Notes under the pieces: generated by a model
Seen by the model: the letters and a program-made list of their open reading frames with translations, nothing else
The model's database searches: none
Told to the model about the DNA's origin: nothing
Made by a program: the position numbers and the translations under genes
Shown here: in pieces, positions 16,160 to 23,384 of the stretch
How the letters are laid out: the number at the start of each line of letters is the position of its first letter
Position numbering within the stretch: the first letter of the stretch is position 1
Assembly (NCBI RefSeq): GCF_040616545.1
Contig: NZ_CP156688.1
Coordinates: forward strand, 2,790,001 to 2,854,000
Direction: 5' to 3'
DNA length: 64,000 nt
Origin: Akkermansia muciniphila
GTDB lineage: Bacteria; Verrucomicrobiota; Verrucomicrobiia; Verrucomicrobiales; Akkermansiaceae

Positions 16160-16951
16160 TCAAAAAAGTGTCAGTTGGGGGTTGTAGTTCATCCACAGGC
16201 ATTCAATCCTCTGCGAACGTCGCATACTCTCCGTAGCCTTCTTCTCTACCCTCCAGCCCTGAAGCATGGAGGCATAAAGGCCGTTATCATAGCCGGACAG
16301 AACAACTTTGCCTTTCAGCCCTGTAACAAGACGCAAAAGCCGTTCATGATCCCCATGATCATACTCAAAAGCATAGCGGCCGTCCTTTGTCCGCGTCTCG
16401 TGCATGTAGGGAGGATCCAGATAAAACAGGGTATCGGGAGAATCATACTCCCGGATAATATCCAGCGCGCCCTGCTTTCGGATAGTCACGCCCGACAACC
16501 GGACATGAGCCTCCGCCAGCAGATTGGGCAGCCTTTGCCACTTGCCGACAACCCGCCCGCAACTGGCATTCCGGTCTCTCCGGAATCCTGTTTTGCGGAA
16601 CATCCCGTCGCAGGAAACAGCCATGAACGAGCAAACAAGAAACTTCCTCGCCCGCTCAAGCTCATCCCCGGACTTGTCCTGGGCCGCCAACTCATACTCC
16701 CGCTCTGAAAACGGAGTCATATTCACCTGTTCCATCAGCTCTACATAACGATCGGAACGAATAACGCGGAACAAATTCACCACATCATCATAGAGATCAT
16801 TGTAAACCTCAATCTCCACAGGAGCTTTGTTCAGGAGGGCGGCCGCAGAACCTCCGTATGGTTCGACATAGATTTTATGTTCCGGGAAAAATGAAACAAT
16901 CCAGTCGGCCAGCCTGTTCTTGGCACCAAGGTATCTAAGCACGGCTTTCAT
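16160..16951 (-). CDS. DNA adenine methyltransferase (Dam / D12 class)
   Basis: Encodes 263 residues. The SAM-binding motif region is RYLGAKNRLADWIVSFFP and YVEPYGGSAAALL near the N-terminus, and the catalytic motif IV is YLDPPYMHETR near residue 170. This is the order and length of the Dam/D12 class, which methylates adenine N6 (GATC or a related site). There is no cognate restriction enzyme of ordinary type adjacent, so it is an orphan phage methylase, probably for protection of phage DNA or timing of expression. It overlaps the HNH gene by 17 bases. Confidence 0.92.
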   Translation of the reverse strand: MKAVLRYLGAKNRLADWIVSFFPEHKIYVEPYGGSAAALLNKAPVEIEVYNDLYDDVVNLFRVIRSDRYVELMEQVNMTPFSEREYELAAQDKSGDELERARKFLVCSFMAVSCDGMFRKTGFRRDRNASCGRVVGKWQRLPNLLAEAHVRLSGVTIRKQGALDIIREYDSPDTLFYLDPPYMHETRTKDGRYAFEYDHGDHERLLRLVTGLKGKVVLSGYDNGLYASMLQGWRVEKKATESMRRSQRIECLWMNYNPQLTLF

Positions 16952-17240
16952 TTCTCTTCCTTTCTATCCTTGTCTTTTTGGCGTTCCGCTGGCGCATCCC
17001 CAGGTCAAGTCTGTTGTGGCAACGTTGGCAAAGAACGATTAAATTCGGATATTCATTGTTTTCCGGCTCGTCAATCCACATGCAATGATGCACAGTGAGG
17101 ACAACACGGCTCCCCGTGATTGGGTGTGGCTGGTGGTTCATCGCTTGGCAAAGTTCACACCTGTTCCCGGCGCGGGTACGTTCTTTGAGGCTGATTTTTC
17201 GCCAGTCGGAAGGGTATTTAGATTTGTCCTTAATTGGCAT
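16935..17240 (-). CDS. HNH endonuclease-like protein
   Basis: Encodes 101 residues from the ATG at 17240, chosen for the strong ribosome binding site just upstream (GGAGGGGGAGTGATG); an upstream extension of the frame to 17318 is unlikely. Motifs are a CELCQ (first Cys pair), VVLTVHHCMWI (HH) and NLIVLCQRCHNRLD (second Cys pair and HNxxD), giving a zinc-bound HNH site. Such genes act as packaging-associated nucleases or nicking enzymes in phages. Its position beside the Dam methylase and PD-(D/E)XK nuclease suggests a DNA metabolism block. Confidence 0.88.
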   Translation of the reverse strand: MPIKDKSKYPSDWRKISLKERTRAGNRCELCQAMNHQPHPITGSRVVLTVHHCMWIDEPENNEYPNLIVLCQRCHNRLDLGMRQRNAKKTRIERKRNESRA

Positions 17241-17335
17241 CACTCCCCCTCCTTTCTCGGCTCCCAAAGCCGTTTTTCGATTGTTGATAGCTTGAGGGGC
17301 TTTCTGCACAGCGGGCATTTAGGCGTGGTCATTGC

Positions 17336-17773
17336 TCAAATTTCCTTTCTATTTGCATCCACAAGGATGCGATCATAAAAATTGATAGCCAGATAACCGG
17401 TCCTTGCCCGGTCACGGATGACTTTGACGCCCAGGAATTCAAGGTGCCGGTCATCCATACCTATGGCTTGGCAAATCCCGTCCATGTAGGCTTTGCAGAC
17501 AGCTCCGCAATTATCTCCATCAGGGCCGCGTCCAGTCTGGAAAAACCAGTAAATGCGGTAGGCGTTGGGGTGCATGGGCAGCCTCTTGGCTCCGGCCTCA
17601 ATGGCCTTGAGCCTTGCCAGGCCGCGGGCTTTCTTCTTGGCGTCGGTTTTAATCTGGTTGGCGATTTTTGCCCCCCTTGCGGAGAGGGGCATGTTGTTAT
17701 TAGGATGCAGCGCTTTATCCGGATGACGGAGCACGACAGACAACAGCAGCTTGTTCTTATAAACCTTCATCAT
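17336..17773 (-). CDS. RusA-like Holliday junction resolvase
   Basis: Encodes 145 residues from the tandem ATGs at 17773/17770, preceded by a good site (GGAAGGAGAAGACGACG). The core GPDGDNCGAVCKAYMDGICQ and AIGMDDRHLEFL has the D-x-DN-x(3)-K-x(3)-D and DD pattern of RusA, the phage resolvase that cuts four-way junctions. Length is close to the usual 120-150. It is co-transcribed with RecT and the exonuclease, forming a recombination-dependent replication set. The 95 bases between its end and the HNH gene hold no other feature. Confidence 0.8.
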   Translation of the reverse strand: MMKVYKNKLLLSVVLRHPDKALHPNNNMPLSARGAKIANQIKTDAKKKARGLARLKAIEAGAKRLPMHPNAYRIYWFFQTGRGPDGDNCGAVCKAYMDGICQAIGMDDRHLEFLGVKVIRDRARTGYLAINFYDRILVDANRKEI

Positions 17774-18257
17774 CGTCGTCTTCTCCTTCCTGTTCTTCAT
17801 CCGGGAAATCAAATTCCGGCTGGCTGTCATCCGGCAGCAAAGCAACGCCTTCGCCCTTGACCTTGATACTGCCGCTCATGCTGGCATCCGCCCGGCATTT
17901 GCGGTAATCAACCTTGACGGAAAAGCTCATGGACAGCGGCACGGCGGCCTCAATGGCCTCTTGCCTGATCTTATCGTACTTCTTGAGGTTGCAGGACTCC
18001 ACTACGGCCCTGGCCACGGCGTCAATCTCGCCCTGCAGCTTTTCCGCGTGAGGGTCTGACGGTGCATCCTCGCATGCCGTGAGTACGGAGGGCTGGACGA
18101 GTAGGGAGGCGTACCGGGCGGCCAGCTTTCCCTTGCCCGTATAAACGCGGCGGTCAGGGTGCTGGCAGACGTTTTCCCAGGCCCCGGAAAAATCGGCAAA
18201 GGCCAGGATGTTTTCTCCCACGGACGGGACCAGATAAACTCTTTTGATTTTTTGCAT
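17757..18257 (-). CDS. Acidic-tailed phage protein, possible ssDNA-binding protein
   Basis: Encodes 166 residues. The body has a beta-rich pattern, and the end is a striking acidic tail (PEFDFPDEEQEGEDDDDEGL). Phage proteins with an OB-like body and such a tail (a DUF2815-like group) act as single-strand DNA-binding proteins in RecT/exonuclease operons. The location between the resolvase and the PD-(D/E)XK exonuclease agrees. No OB-fold motif can be proved by eye, so the role is an inference. It overlaps the RusA-like gene by about 17 bases. Confidence 0.65.
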   Translation of the reverse strand: MQKIKRVYLVPSVGENILAFADFSGAWENVCQHPDRRVYTGKGKLAARYASLLVQPSVLTACEDAPSDPHAEKLQGEIDAVARAVVESCNLKKYDKIRQEAIEAAVPLSMSFSVKVDYRKCRADASMSGSIKVKGEGVALLPDDSQPEFDFPDEEQEGEDDDDEGL

Positions 18258-18287
18258 AGTATGAAATGGTTGATGGTTAAAGAGGTG

Positions 18288-19460
18288 TTATTGTCCTATC
18301 TCCTTCACGGAGCCCTTCGTGGTTTTCGATTCGCCATACTCCGCCAGCAACTGCCGCAGCCATTCACGGCTGCTCTTCGTGGTTGCCTTCGGGTTTGCCG
18401 CCTTGCAGGCTTCATGCACCAGCTTGTCCAACTCCGTGATTCCCACCTTGCAGCAGCCGGCGAATGCTTCCGCCGTCACCACTTCCGGGAACTCGGCATT
18501 CAGTGCGGAAAATGCGCCGGAGGGGTCCGTTACCGTGAAGCTGGTGCGACCGGGGCCCATTTCAAAGCCAGGAATCAAGCCGGCGGCCACATCCTGTTCA
18601 AACCGGTATTCCGCTGCCGCTGCCCATTTCTTCGCCGTCTTCGCCAGGCGGTAAGCCTGGATCTTTTCGTCAGGGGAAAACAGCTCCCACTTATCCCGGT
18701 CCGTAGCGATCAGGGCCGCCTGTTGCACCATGGCCGCAGCTTCGTGGCACACCGCCTTGGCCCGGCAATACCGGCAGGCTTCCTCGCTGCAATAACGCGG
18801 AGCGTCCGGGTCCATAGCTGCCTTGGCGACGGCAAGAGACCTCTGTTCAGCCTGGTCAATCGCCTCGGCATCGTAAAATGCAACGGATGCCGGACCAGCC
18901 ACGCGCGGCTGGATGATGGCCGCATAAATACCTTGATGAATGGCATTGTCATTATGCTCCTTTTGGGCCACCAAAGGGACAAGGGCCTCAAGCTGGCGGT
19001 TGGCCTCGGCGGAATCAACTTCCACACGGCCAAACTTCCAGTCTGCTACCATCATGAAGCTGGAATCGGGGCAATTCACCTCAAATAAGGCGTCCCACTG
19101 TCCGGAATAGTACGCAGTCCCGAACAGGTTGCGGTAAAACACTCTTTCTTCCGTAGAAACCAGATGAAATACGGCGCCGGGGTTGTCTCTCTCGATCATC
19201 TCTTTCACCCCATCCAGCAGACGCATGGCTCGTTCGCAAAGCTCCACCTGTTCCGCTGTCAGCGGGGTTCCTTCCCAAGGTTCGCCGGTCAGCAGTTGCT
19301 CCATGTAGGCATGTAGCAAGGTTCCTTCGGAGGCCGCATCAGAACTTTCATCCGGGCATGCTTTCTCCATCGTGAAGGAGCCGGGACACAAGGCCAGCCG
19401 TCCAAATGCGGAGGCGGAGGGTAGCCCCTGGCGGGGGTCGTAAGCCGATAATATATCCAT
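18288..19460 (-). CDS. PD-(D/E)XK exonuclease, DUF2800-like, with Cys cluster
   Basis: Encodes 390 residues. Nuclease motifs appear in order: GTLLHAYMEQLL (His, about residue 50), GQWDALFEVNCPDSS and MVADWKFGRVEVDS (Asp and D-x-K, about 130-147), then QLEALVPLVAQ. A C-terminal Cys group (RYCSEEACRYCRAKAVCHE, about 225-243) resembles the Fe-S cluster seen in AddB/Cas4-type nucleases, although spacing is not fully checkable here. With RecT next door it forms an exonuclease/annealase recombination pair. The start ATG 19460 has an AAAGGAGACG ribosome binding site. Confidence 0.82.
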   Translation of the reverse strand: MDILSAYDPRQGLPSASAFGRLALCPGSFTMEKACPDESSDAASEGTLLHAYMEQLLTGEPWEGTPLTAEQVELCERAMRLLDGVKEMIERDNPGAVFHLVSTEERVFYRNLFGTAYYSGQWDALFEVNCPDSSFMMVADWKFGRVEVDSAEANRQLEALVPLVAQKEHNDNAIHQGIYAAIIQPRVAGPASVAFYDAEAIDQAEQRSLAVAKAAMDPDAPRYCSEEACRYCRAKAVCHEAAAMVQQAALIATDRDKWELFSPDEKIQAYRLAKTAKKWAAAAEYRFEQDVAAGLIPGFEMGPGRTSFTVTDPSGAFSALNAEFPEVVTAEAFAGCCKVGITELDKLVHEACKAANPKATTKSSREWLRQLLAEYGESKTTKGSVKEIGQ

Positions 19461-19477
19461 ACGTGTTCGTCTCCTTT

Positions 19478-20371
19478 CTATTGCGCTTGAATTTTAGCCA
19501 GGACTGCCTGCATCTCGCCCAGGTTCCCCAGGCAATCTTCCAGTTTTGCTGTAGTGAGCTTCTTCCAGCTATCTACCTTGCCACCGGATGCTTCCTTGAA
19601 CACAGCGTTCAGCTCTTCTTCCGTGCAGGAAAGGGCTTCCATTAACCGGATGTGAGGCGGGGGAACTTCCATATCGCCTTGACCAGGAACCTCTGCATTG
19701 CCAACTGCCGCAGGAGTGTCAGGGACTTTCTCGGCATCCACAACATCACCCTTGGGAGTCTCCTTGGATTTGAACAGGGGCGGTTTAATATCTGGCTGGC
19801 TCTTGTCGGCCATATCCTCCGCTTCTCCTTCCACCCTCAGACCAAGGAGTGCTTCCGGGCAATTCGTCCGGGCGAAAAACGCCGCAGCCCGGTACTGGTA
19901 CATTTGCTCCGGCATCGTGTTCCACTTGTTCCCCCACTTTTCAGCCTTCACCATCTCCGGGGTAATCCAAGTGCCGAAAACGTCCATGCCATTTTTGAGT
20001 TTGGCACACATCCGGACGCCTGCCTGAAAATCCTGCCTGTTGCGGTATTCAAACCAGGTAGAAGAAAACTTCCCGCAGGCATTGATAGCAGCAATAGCAA
20101 ACTGTCCAGACCAGGACGGGCGCCCCTGAACCACGTAAAGGTTCTGCATAATCATCAAGGGATCCATCCGCAGCCGTAGCGCGGTATTCAGGGCAATGAA
20201 GCAGGAGCCGGGGTTATTTTGGTAGGTGGTTGGCACCATGGAAGAGGAAGCAAGCATTTCGGCGGCTTGCATCGCCATCTGGAACTGTTCGCCGCTGGCA
20301 AACGCACCCAGGATGGACAATTGCTGTCCTTGCTCTTGTAGCGTCAGAGATTCTGTGTTAGGTGTGGTCAC
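19478..20371 (-). CDS. RecT-family single-strand annealing protein
   Basis: Encodes 297 residues with a GTG start. The central segment NPGSCFIALNTALRLRMDPL, then QNLYVVQGRPSWSGQFAIAA and KFSSTWFEYRN, is the recognisable RecT core. The C-terminal third is Pro/Lys/Asp-rich and variable, as in many RecT proteins. It would anneal single strands made by the neighbouring exonuclease, supporting circularisation and replication. Together with RusA-like and SSB-like genes this makes a complete lambda-Red-like set. Confidence 0.85.
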   Translation of the reverse strand: MTTPNTESLTLQEQGQQLSILGAFASGEQFQMAMQAAEMLASSSMVPTTYQNNPGSCFIALNTALRLRMDPLMIMQNLYVVQGRPSWSGQFAIAAINACGKFSSTWFEYRNRQDFQAGVRMCAKLKNGMDVFGTWITPEMVKAEKWGNKWNTMPEQMYQYRAAAFFARTNCPEALLGLRVEGEAEDMADKSQPDIKPPLFKSKETPKGDVVDAEKVPDTPAAVGNAEVPGQGDMEVPPPHIRLMEALSCTEEELNAVFKEASGGKVDSWKKLTTAKLEDCLGNLGEMQAVLAKIQAQ

Positions 20372-20444
20372 GTTATTAGTATTCTATTGGTTAGTTATTG
20401 GTAACAGGCCGGGGCTCGGTTGCAGCCGACCCCGGCCACTTGAA

Positions 20445-20885
20445 TCAGTCTTCGCATTCCTCGCATACGCAGCCAGTGAATCCGAGCATGGCCGCAATGG
20501 GATTCATCTGCCTTTTCATTTTTTCCTTTTGTTGTTGTTCAAGGAACAAACGAACACCTTCTCCCATGGTTTTTGCATTGCGATCAAAGCACTCGTTTGC
20601 TTTGAGGAGAAAACCGCAGGCTCCAGTCCACCCGTAAATCTTGGTATTCATCCCATTCGATGCAAACACCTCATTCGCGACCCTGAATATTCGCCTAGTT
20701 GTATTGTCTCCTTCGATGAAGGCGGCTACTACAACGCGCCCATCGTAACGGCCAACCAGATCCACGACATGATCAATCGCTTTCTGAAGTTCCTCTTCTG
20801 TGACGAGTGCTTGTTCAGCAGCAGGGTTATTGCAGGCTTCGTCCGGCGTGCAGGTCTGCGTATTCTTTTCTTCGGTATTGTCCAT
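20445..20885 (-). CDS. Hypothetical early phage protein
   Basis: Encodes 146 residues. The N-terminus is acidic with Cys residues (CTPDEACNNPA), the middle is alpha/beta (KAIDHVVDLVGRYDGRVVVA), and the C-terminus has a Gln/Lys helix and a final Cys pair (GFTGCVCEECED). The end Cys-x-Cys-x(2)-Cys group could bind metal. It is co-transcribed with the RecT gene downstream. I do not recognise a family; anti-host or replication accessory functions are possible. Confidence 0.65.
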   Translation of the reverse strand: MDNTEEKNTQTCTPDEACNNPAAEQALVTEEELQKAIDHVVDLVGRYDGRVVVAAFIEGDNTTRRIFRVANEVFASNGMNTKIYGWTGACGFLLKANECFDRNAKTMGEGVRLFLEQQQKEKMKRQMNPIAAMLGFTGCVCEECED

Positions 20886-20897
20886 TGTATTGGTTTT

Positions 20898-21104
20898 CTA
20901 TTGGTTATTGCTTTCCACGATCCGCGTGGAGCGGGACGGTTTTGCGAAGCCGTCAAAAATTTTCGGGCAGGATGGCGTGAACCCGGAATGCGGGGACTTC
21001 CCGGCCTTCAATTCGGCATTGTCTATTTCCACGGCCAGCCAAAGCGATAACACCATGAACAAGCCACTTGCAGCCGCAGCCAACATTTCCAGCAGCGTCT
21101 TCAT
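20898..21104 (-). CDS. Small early phage membrane protein
   Basis: Encodes 68 residues. Residues about 3-25 form one hydrophobic membrane segment (TLLEMLAAAASGLFMVLSLW), followed by a polar tail rich in Ser, Pro and Lys. It overlaps the upstream gene by four bases. A membrane protein of this size in the early operon could affect superinfection or host membrane functions, but there is no direct evidence. Confidence 0.55.
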   Translation of the reverse strand: MKTLLEMLAAAASGLFMVLSLWLAVEIDNAELKAGKSPHSGFTPSCPKIFDGFAKPSRSTRIVESNNQ

Positions 21105-21319
21105 TTGCTCATTCCTCCTTCTCCGTATTCGCGGAGCAGCGCCGTGCGGAACTGCTTGCCGTGCACCTTCAGCTTCCCTTGCTTACCCCAGTTCAACGTG
21201 TCGATTACATGCCCCTTGGCTTTTAGCTCGATCACCGTCTCCTTGATTTCGTCGCGGCTGGAGTCGTACATTCTGGCCAATGTTATGCAGCTTAAATATT
21301 CTGATTCAGGGTAGGTCAT
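21101..21319 (-). CDS. Small winged-helix-like early protein
   Basis: Encodes 72 residues. The sequence YLSCITLARMYDSSRDEIKE then TVIELKAKGHVIDTLNWGKQ looks like a short winged-helix domain (recognition helix then wing). It is a candidate excisionase or early repressor, placed early in the leftward operon. It overlaps the membrane protein gene. The 100 bases upstream (21320-21421) also contain a 19-codon open frame that I regard as insufficient. Confidence 0.55.
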   Translation of the reverse strand: MTYPESEYLSCITLARMYDSSRDEIKETVIELKAKGHVIDTLNWGKQGKLKVHGKQFRTALLREYGEGGMSK

Positions 21320-21439
21320 AGTATCTTCATTGTTAAAGCTCGTGCCAGCCGAGTAGCTTGAGCACTTCGATCAGTTCTTCTTCAATGGTCATCTTTGTTA
21401 GAATTGAAAGGTTCCTAGTTATTGGTTATCCTTCTCGCC

Positions 21440-22027
21440 ATGTGGGATTTCCTGACAAGGCTTGACTGGTCCAGGCTCGACTGGATTAACATTGTGGGAA
21501 ATACCATTTCCGGGCTTCTCGTCGTCGTAGGAACCGCTCTCATTGCCATCTTTAGAAAGCAGCTCTGGAAAACGCTTGTACGCCTTGGCAAGTTCTGCCG
21601 TCACACTGCGATTGCCTTTCGCCGCAAACTCCACTTCCTCCTGCGCATCCGCTACCACATATCCTATTTGCTCAACCTCATCCCTAAGCACCGCAAGCTC
21701 CTTGCTGATTCCAGGAACACTAAGCTCCAACTGGAACAATTGCTTCTCCAACACTCCCAGGAAAGCACGAGCCTCACAGAGCCTCAACTCCAGCTCCTTC
21801 CAAGAATGGTTGGATATGGAGTCAATGGCATCAGACTCTCTAACCTTGCGAAAATGCTCGAATGGCATTGGGATTATACCGAAGCTATTGCAACTCAACT
21901 TGAAGCTATTGGCTTCATCCTTTGCAGCCGCTCCGTAGAAGGAACTCGGTGCTGGATTAAACAAAGGGGGCTGGAATACCTCATCCGTAATGGTATTCTC
22001 ACTCAAAGGGGGATTGCTAAAAACTGA
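21440..22027 (+). CDS. TM plus winged-helix protein (antisense to an equally open frame)
   Basis: Encodes about 195 residues from the ATG at 21440 (MWDFLTRLDWSRLDW); ATG 21422 adds six. A Trp-rich N-terminus leads to a strong TM segment (VGNTISGLLVVVGTALIAIF), then a Leu-rich helix, and a C-terminal winged helix (LAKMLEWHWDYTEAIATQLE, AIGFILCSRSVEGTRCWIKQ). The opposite strand carries an equally long open frame at 21419-22033 in codon register, coupled by ATGA to the gene at 22030. On a hand count of the first 50 codons, third-position GC is higher than first-position GC on the plus strand (about 62% against 50%), so I favour plus. Only one is likely real. A superinfection-exclusion or membrane-associated regulator role is a guess. 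Confidence 0.5.
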   Translation: MWDFLTRLDWSRLDWINIVGNTISGLLVVVGTALIAIFRKQLWKTLVRLGKFCRHTAIAFRRKLHFLLRIRYHISYLLNLIPKHRKLLADSRNTKLQLEQLLLQHSQESTSLTEPQLQLLPRMVGYGVNGIRLSNLAKMLEWHWDYTEAIATQLEAIGFILCSRSVEGTRCWIKQRGLEYLIRNGILTQRGIAKN

Positions 22028-22029
22028 CT

Positions 22030-22209
22030 TCATGCCGCGGGCTTCTTGGGTTCAGTTTTCTTCCGGACTGGGGGAAGCCCGCGCCTTTTGAGAATGTCAA
22101 GGAAGGCATCTTCCGGTGCCTTCCCGGATTCAACGCACTCTTGGATAAGTGCCTTGCTTGCCGCCTTGTCTGCGGCAATTTTTTCGATGGGGATTTTGAT
22201 TTCGATCAT
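22030..22209 (-). CDS. Small early phage protein, first gene of leftward operon
   Basis: Encodes 59 residues from ATG 22209 (MIEIKIPIEKIAADKAASKA), charged and helical, with a basic Pro-rich tail (RKKTEPKKPAA). An upstream frame extension crosses the promoter region and is unlikely. A -35/-10-like pair lies about 30 bases upstream, so this is the first gene of the early leftward operon. No family recognised; in temperate phages this position holds antirepressor-like or early control proteins. Confidence 0.6.
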   Translation of the reverse strand: MIEIKIPIEKIAADKAASKALIQECVESGKAPEDAFLDILKRRGLPPVRKKTEPKKPAA

Positions 22210-22234
22210 GGTTGTAAATCGTGTTTCTGGTTTC

Positions 22235-22263
22235 TGTATTACGAAAAAAAATGTATCTGTCAA
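22235..22263 (-). promoter_or_regulatory. Early leftward promoter (PL-like)
   Basis: On the minus strand TTGACA (22263-22258) is followed, 16 bases later, by AATACA, or by TAATAC at 15 bases. The start point would be roughly 22230, about 20 bases upstream of the first early gene at 22209. The lysogeny side promoter at 22306-22333 points the other way, so the region is a divergent switch. Confidence 0.55.
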
Positions 22264-22305
22264 CGATATTTTCAAAATATTTTGTATGACGTTCGCAAAA
22301 AGGAC

Positions 22306-22333
22306 TTGCAGATTACTAAAAATCTCGTATTGT
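22306..22333 (+). promoter_or_regulatory. Promoter for first HTH gene of the lysogeny block
   Basis: TTGCAG at 22306-22311 and TATTGT at 22328-22333 are separated by 16 bases, and the ATG of the following gene is at 22341. The start point would fall about one base before the ATG, so a leaderless or nearly leaderless message is expected, as in lambda PRM. A TTCGCA half-site (22292-22297) lies just upstream of the -35. Confidence 0.45.
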
Positions 22334-22340
22334 TAAGGGC

Positions 22341-22721
22341 ATGGACGCCCTAAAGCAGGAGATTCAGGAATGGCTCAAAGTGACCGGGAAAAGCAGGAAG
22401 TGGTTAGCAGATCAGCTTTTTGTTGACAAACGAACTGTGGACGCATGGCTTTCTACTGCTGGTAAAATTCCTCCTGCCAAAGCGGAGTTGATTAAAAAGC
22501 TGATGGAGCCATTGTCTCCAGGCGTGACTGGTGAATGCCGTGGTGCCCTGGACCTTGTCCTGAAACTGGACGCTGAAACCTACGGCCAATTTGCCGCCTG
22601 GGCTGCTCAAAGCGGATTTGAACCTACGGCGGACGGTATTGCCAAATGGGCCGTGCAGGTGGCTCACATGGCAGGGGAACAGAGCTCCCGATCTCCGCGC
22701 AAAACACAGGGCACGGACTAG
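22341..22721 (+). CDS. HTH protein 1 of three tandem paralogues
   Basis: Encodes 126 residues. The N-terminal HTH (ALKQEIQEWLKVTGKSRKWL, DKRTVDAWLSTAGKIPPAK) closely resembles the N-termini of the proteins at 22901-23227 and 23385-24206. After it lies a short domain (LVLKLDAETYGQFAAWAAQS), again matched in the other two. It lacks the S24 peptidase domain, so it cannot be cleaved like CI/LexA. A role as Cro-like competitor, or a modulator of the third protein, is inferred from the tandem layout. Confidence 0.75.
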   Translation: MDALKQEIQEWLKVTGKSRKWLADQLFVDKRTVDAWLSTAGKIPPAKAELIKKLMEPLSPGVTGECRGALDLVLKLDAETYGQFAAWAAQSGFEPTADGIAKWAVQVAHMAGEQSSRSPRKTQGTD

Positions 22722-22900
22722 GGTTCTCTCACAGTGGGTTGTGTGGTGGTGTTGGGTTGTTATCTTCATAACTTGGTTTTTTATTGGATTGCGAAAACAT
22801 TTTTTCTCTCATATCTAACAAAAGTCAATAAATATTTCTCGTTGGCGAAAATATCCAAGAAAAGCCTTGCCAAGATTTCCTGTATGCGAAAAATGCACTC
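22722..22900. promoter_or_regulatory. Intergenic region with TGCGAAAA-type operator candidates
   Basis: Between HTH genes 1 and 2 the octamer TGCGAAAA occurs at 22790-22797 and 22885-22892, with a close variant GGCGAAAA at 22844-22851. Its reverse complement TTTTCGCA is at 23288-23295 in the next gap. Three HTH proteins sharing a recognition-helix pattern would be expected to bind repeated sites around their own genes. No clear -10/-35 pair was found for the gene at 22901; one must be here if it is separately transcribed. Confidence 0.4.
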
Positions 22901-23227
22901 ATGGATGACCTCAAGGCTAAAATCAGGGTTTTCTTGCGGGACACCCGCATGACTCGGGAAGAACTGGCAGAACGGTGCGCTGTCAAAAAAGGCATGATAG
23001 ACAAATGGCTGTCTACAGTCCCTATCCCCGCTGACAAGCAACGGCTGCTGGACAACCTCATTGATAGCCACTACGCCAAAGTATACAGGGAAACAGACGT
23101 CCATATCAGAGTATCTAATGAGCGTTACCGGCTTATCCAGATTGAGGCTGCAAGACGGGGGTTGACGACGGAAGAATGGCTTGACGCTACGTTGCATCTG
23201 CATACTGCCATGCCATATCGAGGATAG
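22901..23227 (+). CDS. HTH protein 2 of three tandem paralogues
   Basis: Encodes 108 residues. The HTH (DLKAKIRVFLRDTRMTREEL, AVKKGMIDKWLSTVPIPADK) and the following segment (VHIRVSNERYRLIQIEAARR, GLTTEEWLDATLHLHT) align in order with the N-terminal half of the S24 repressor at 23385-24206. No catalytic peptidase part is present. A TGCGAAAA site at 22885-22892 lies immediately before its ATG. It may act as a decoy, co-repressor or Cro equivalent, but this is not proved. Confidence 0.75.
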   Translation: MDDLKAKIRVFLRDTRMTREELAERCAVKKGMIDKWLSTVPIPADKQRLLDNLIDSHYAKVYRETDVHIRVSNERYRLIQIEAARRGLTTEEWLDATLHLHTAMPYRG

Positions 23228-23282
23228 CAGGATGCTTCGGGGAAATCTGTTCCGTGATGGATTTGTTCGCATGGGGTCAATT

Positions 23283-23295
23283 TGCGCTTTTCGCA
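23283..23295. promoter_or_regulatory. Inverted-repeat operator candidate in front of repressor gene
   Basis: TGCG-CTTTT-CGCA is a perfect 4-bp dyad around a 5-base centre and contains the TTTTCGCA octamer seen in the neighbouring gaps. It is 55 bases upstream of the -35 element of the repressor promoter. The arrangement suggests autoregulation. Confidence 0.4.
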
Positions 23296-23349
23296 CATAT
23301 CGGTCAAGATGATTATGCGGAAGCGTCTAGTTATTGTCTGAATTATGTG

Positions 23350-23377
23350 TTGACAATTTGTAATAATCGCATAATAT
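23350..23377 (+). promoter_or_regulatory. Repressor promoter (PRM-like)
   Basis: A perfect TTGACA (23350-23355) is followed by TAATAT (23372-23377) with 16 bases between. The ATG of the repressor is at 23385, about seven bases after the -10, implying a leaderless or very short-leader message, as for lambda PRM. Confidence 0.6.
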
Positions 23378-23384
23378 CAAGGCC

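Noticed and set aside
21333..21392. 19-codon minus-strand frame (MTIEEELIEVLKLLGWHEL)
   Set aside because: It looks peptide-like and lies in the early operon, but it is too short and lacks a ribosome binding site.
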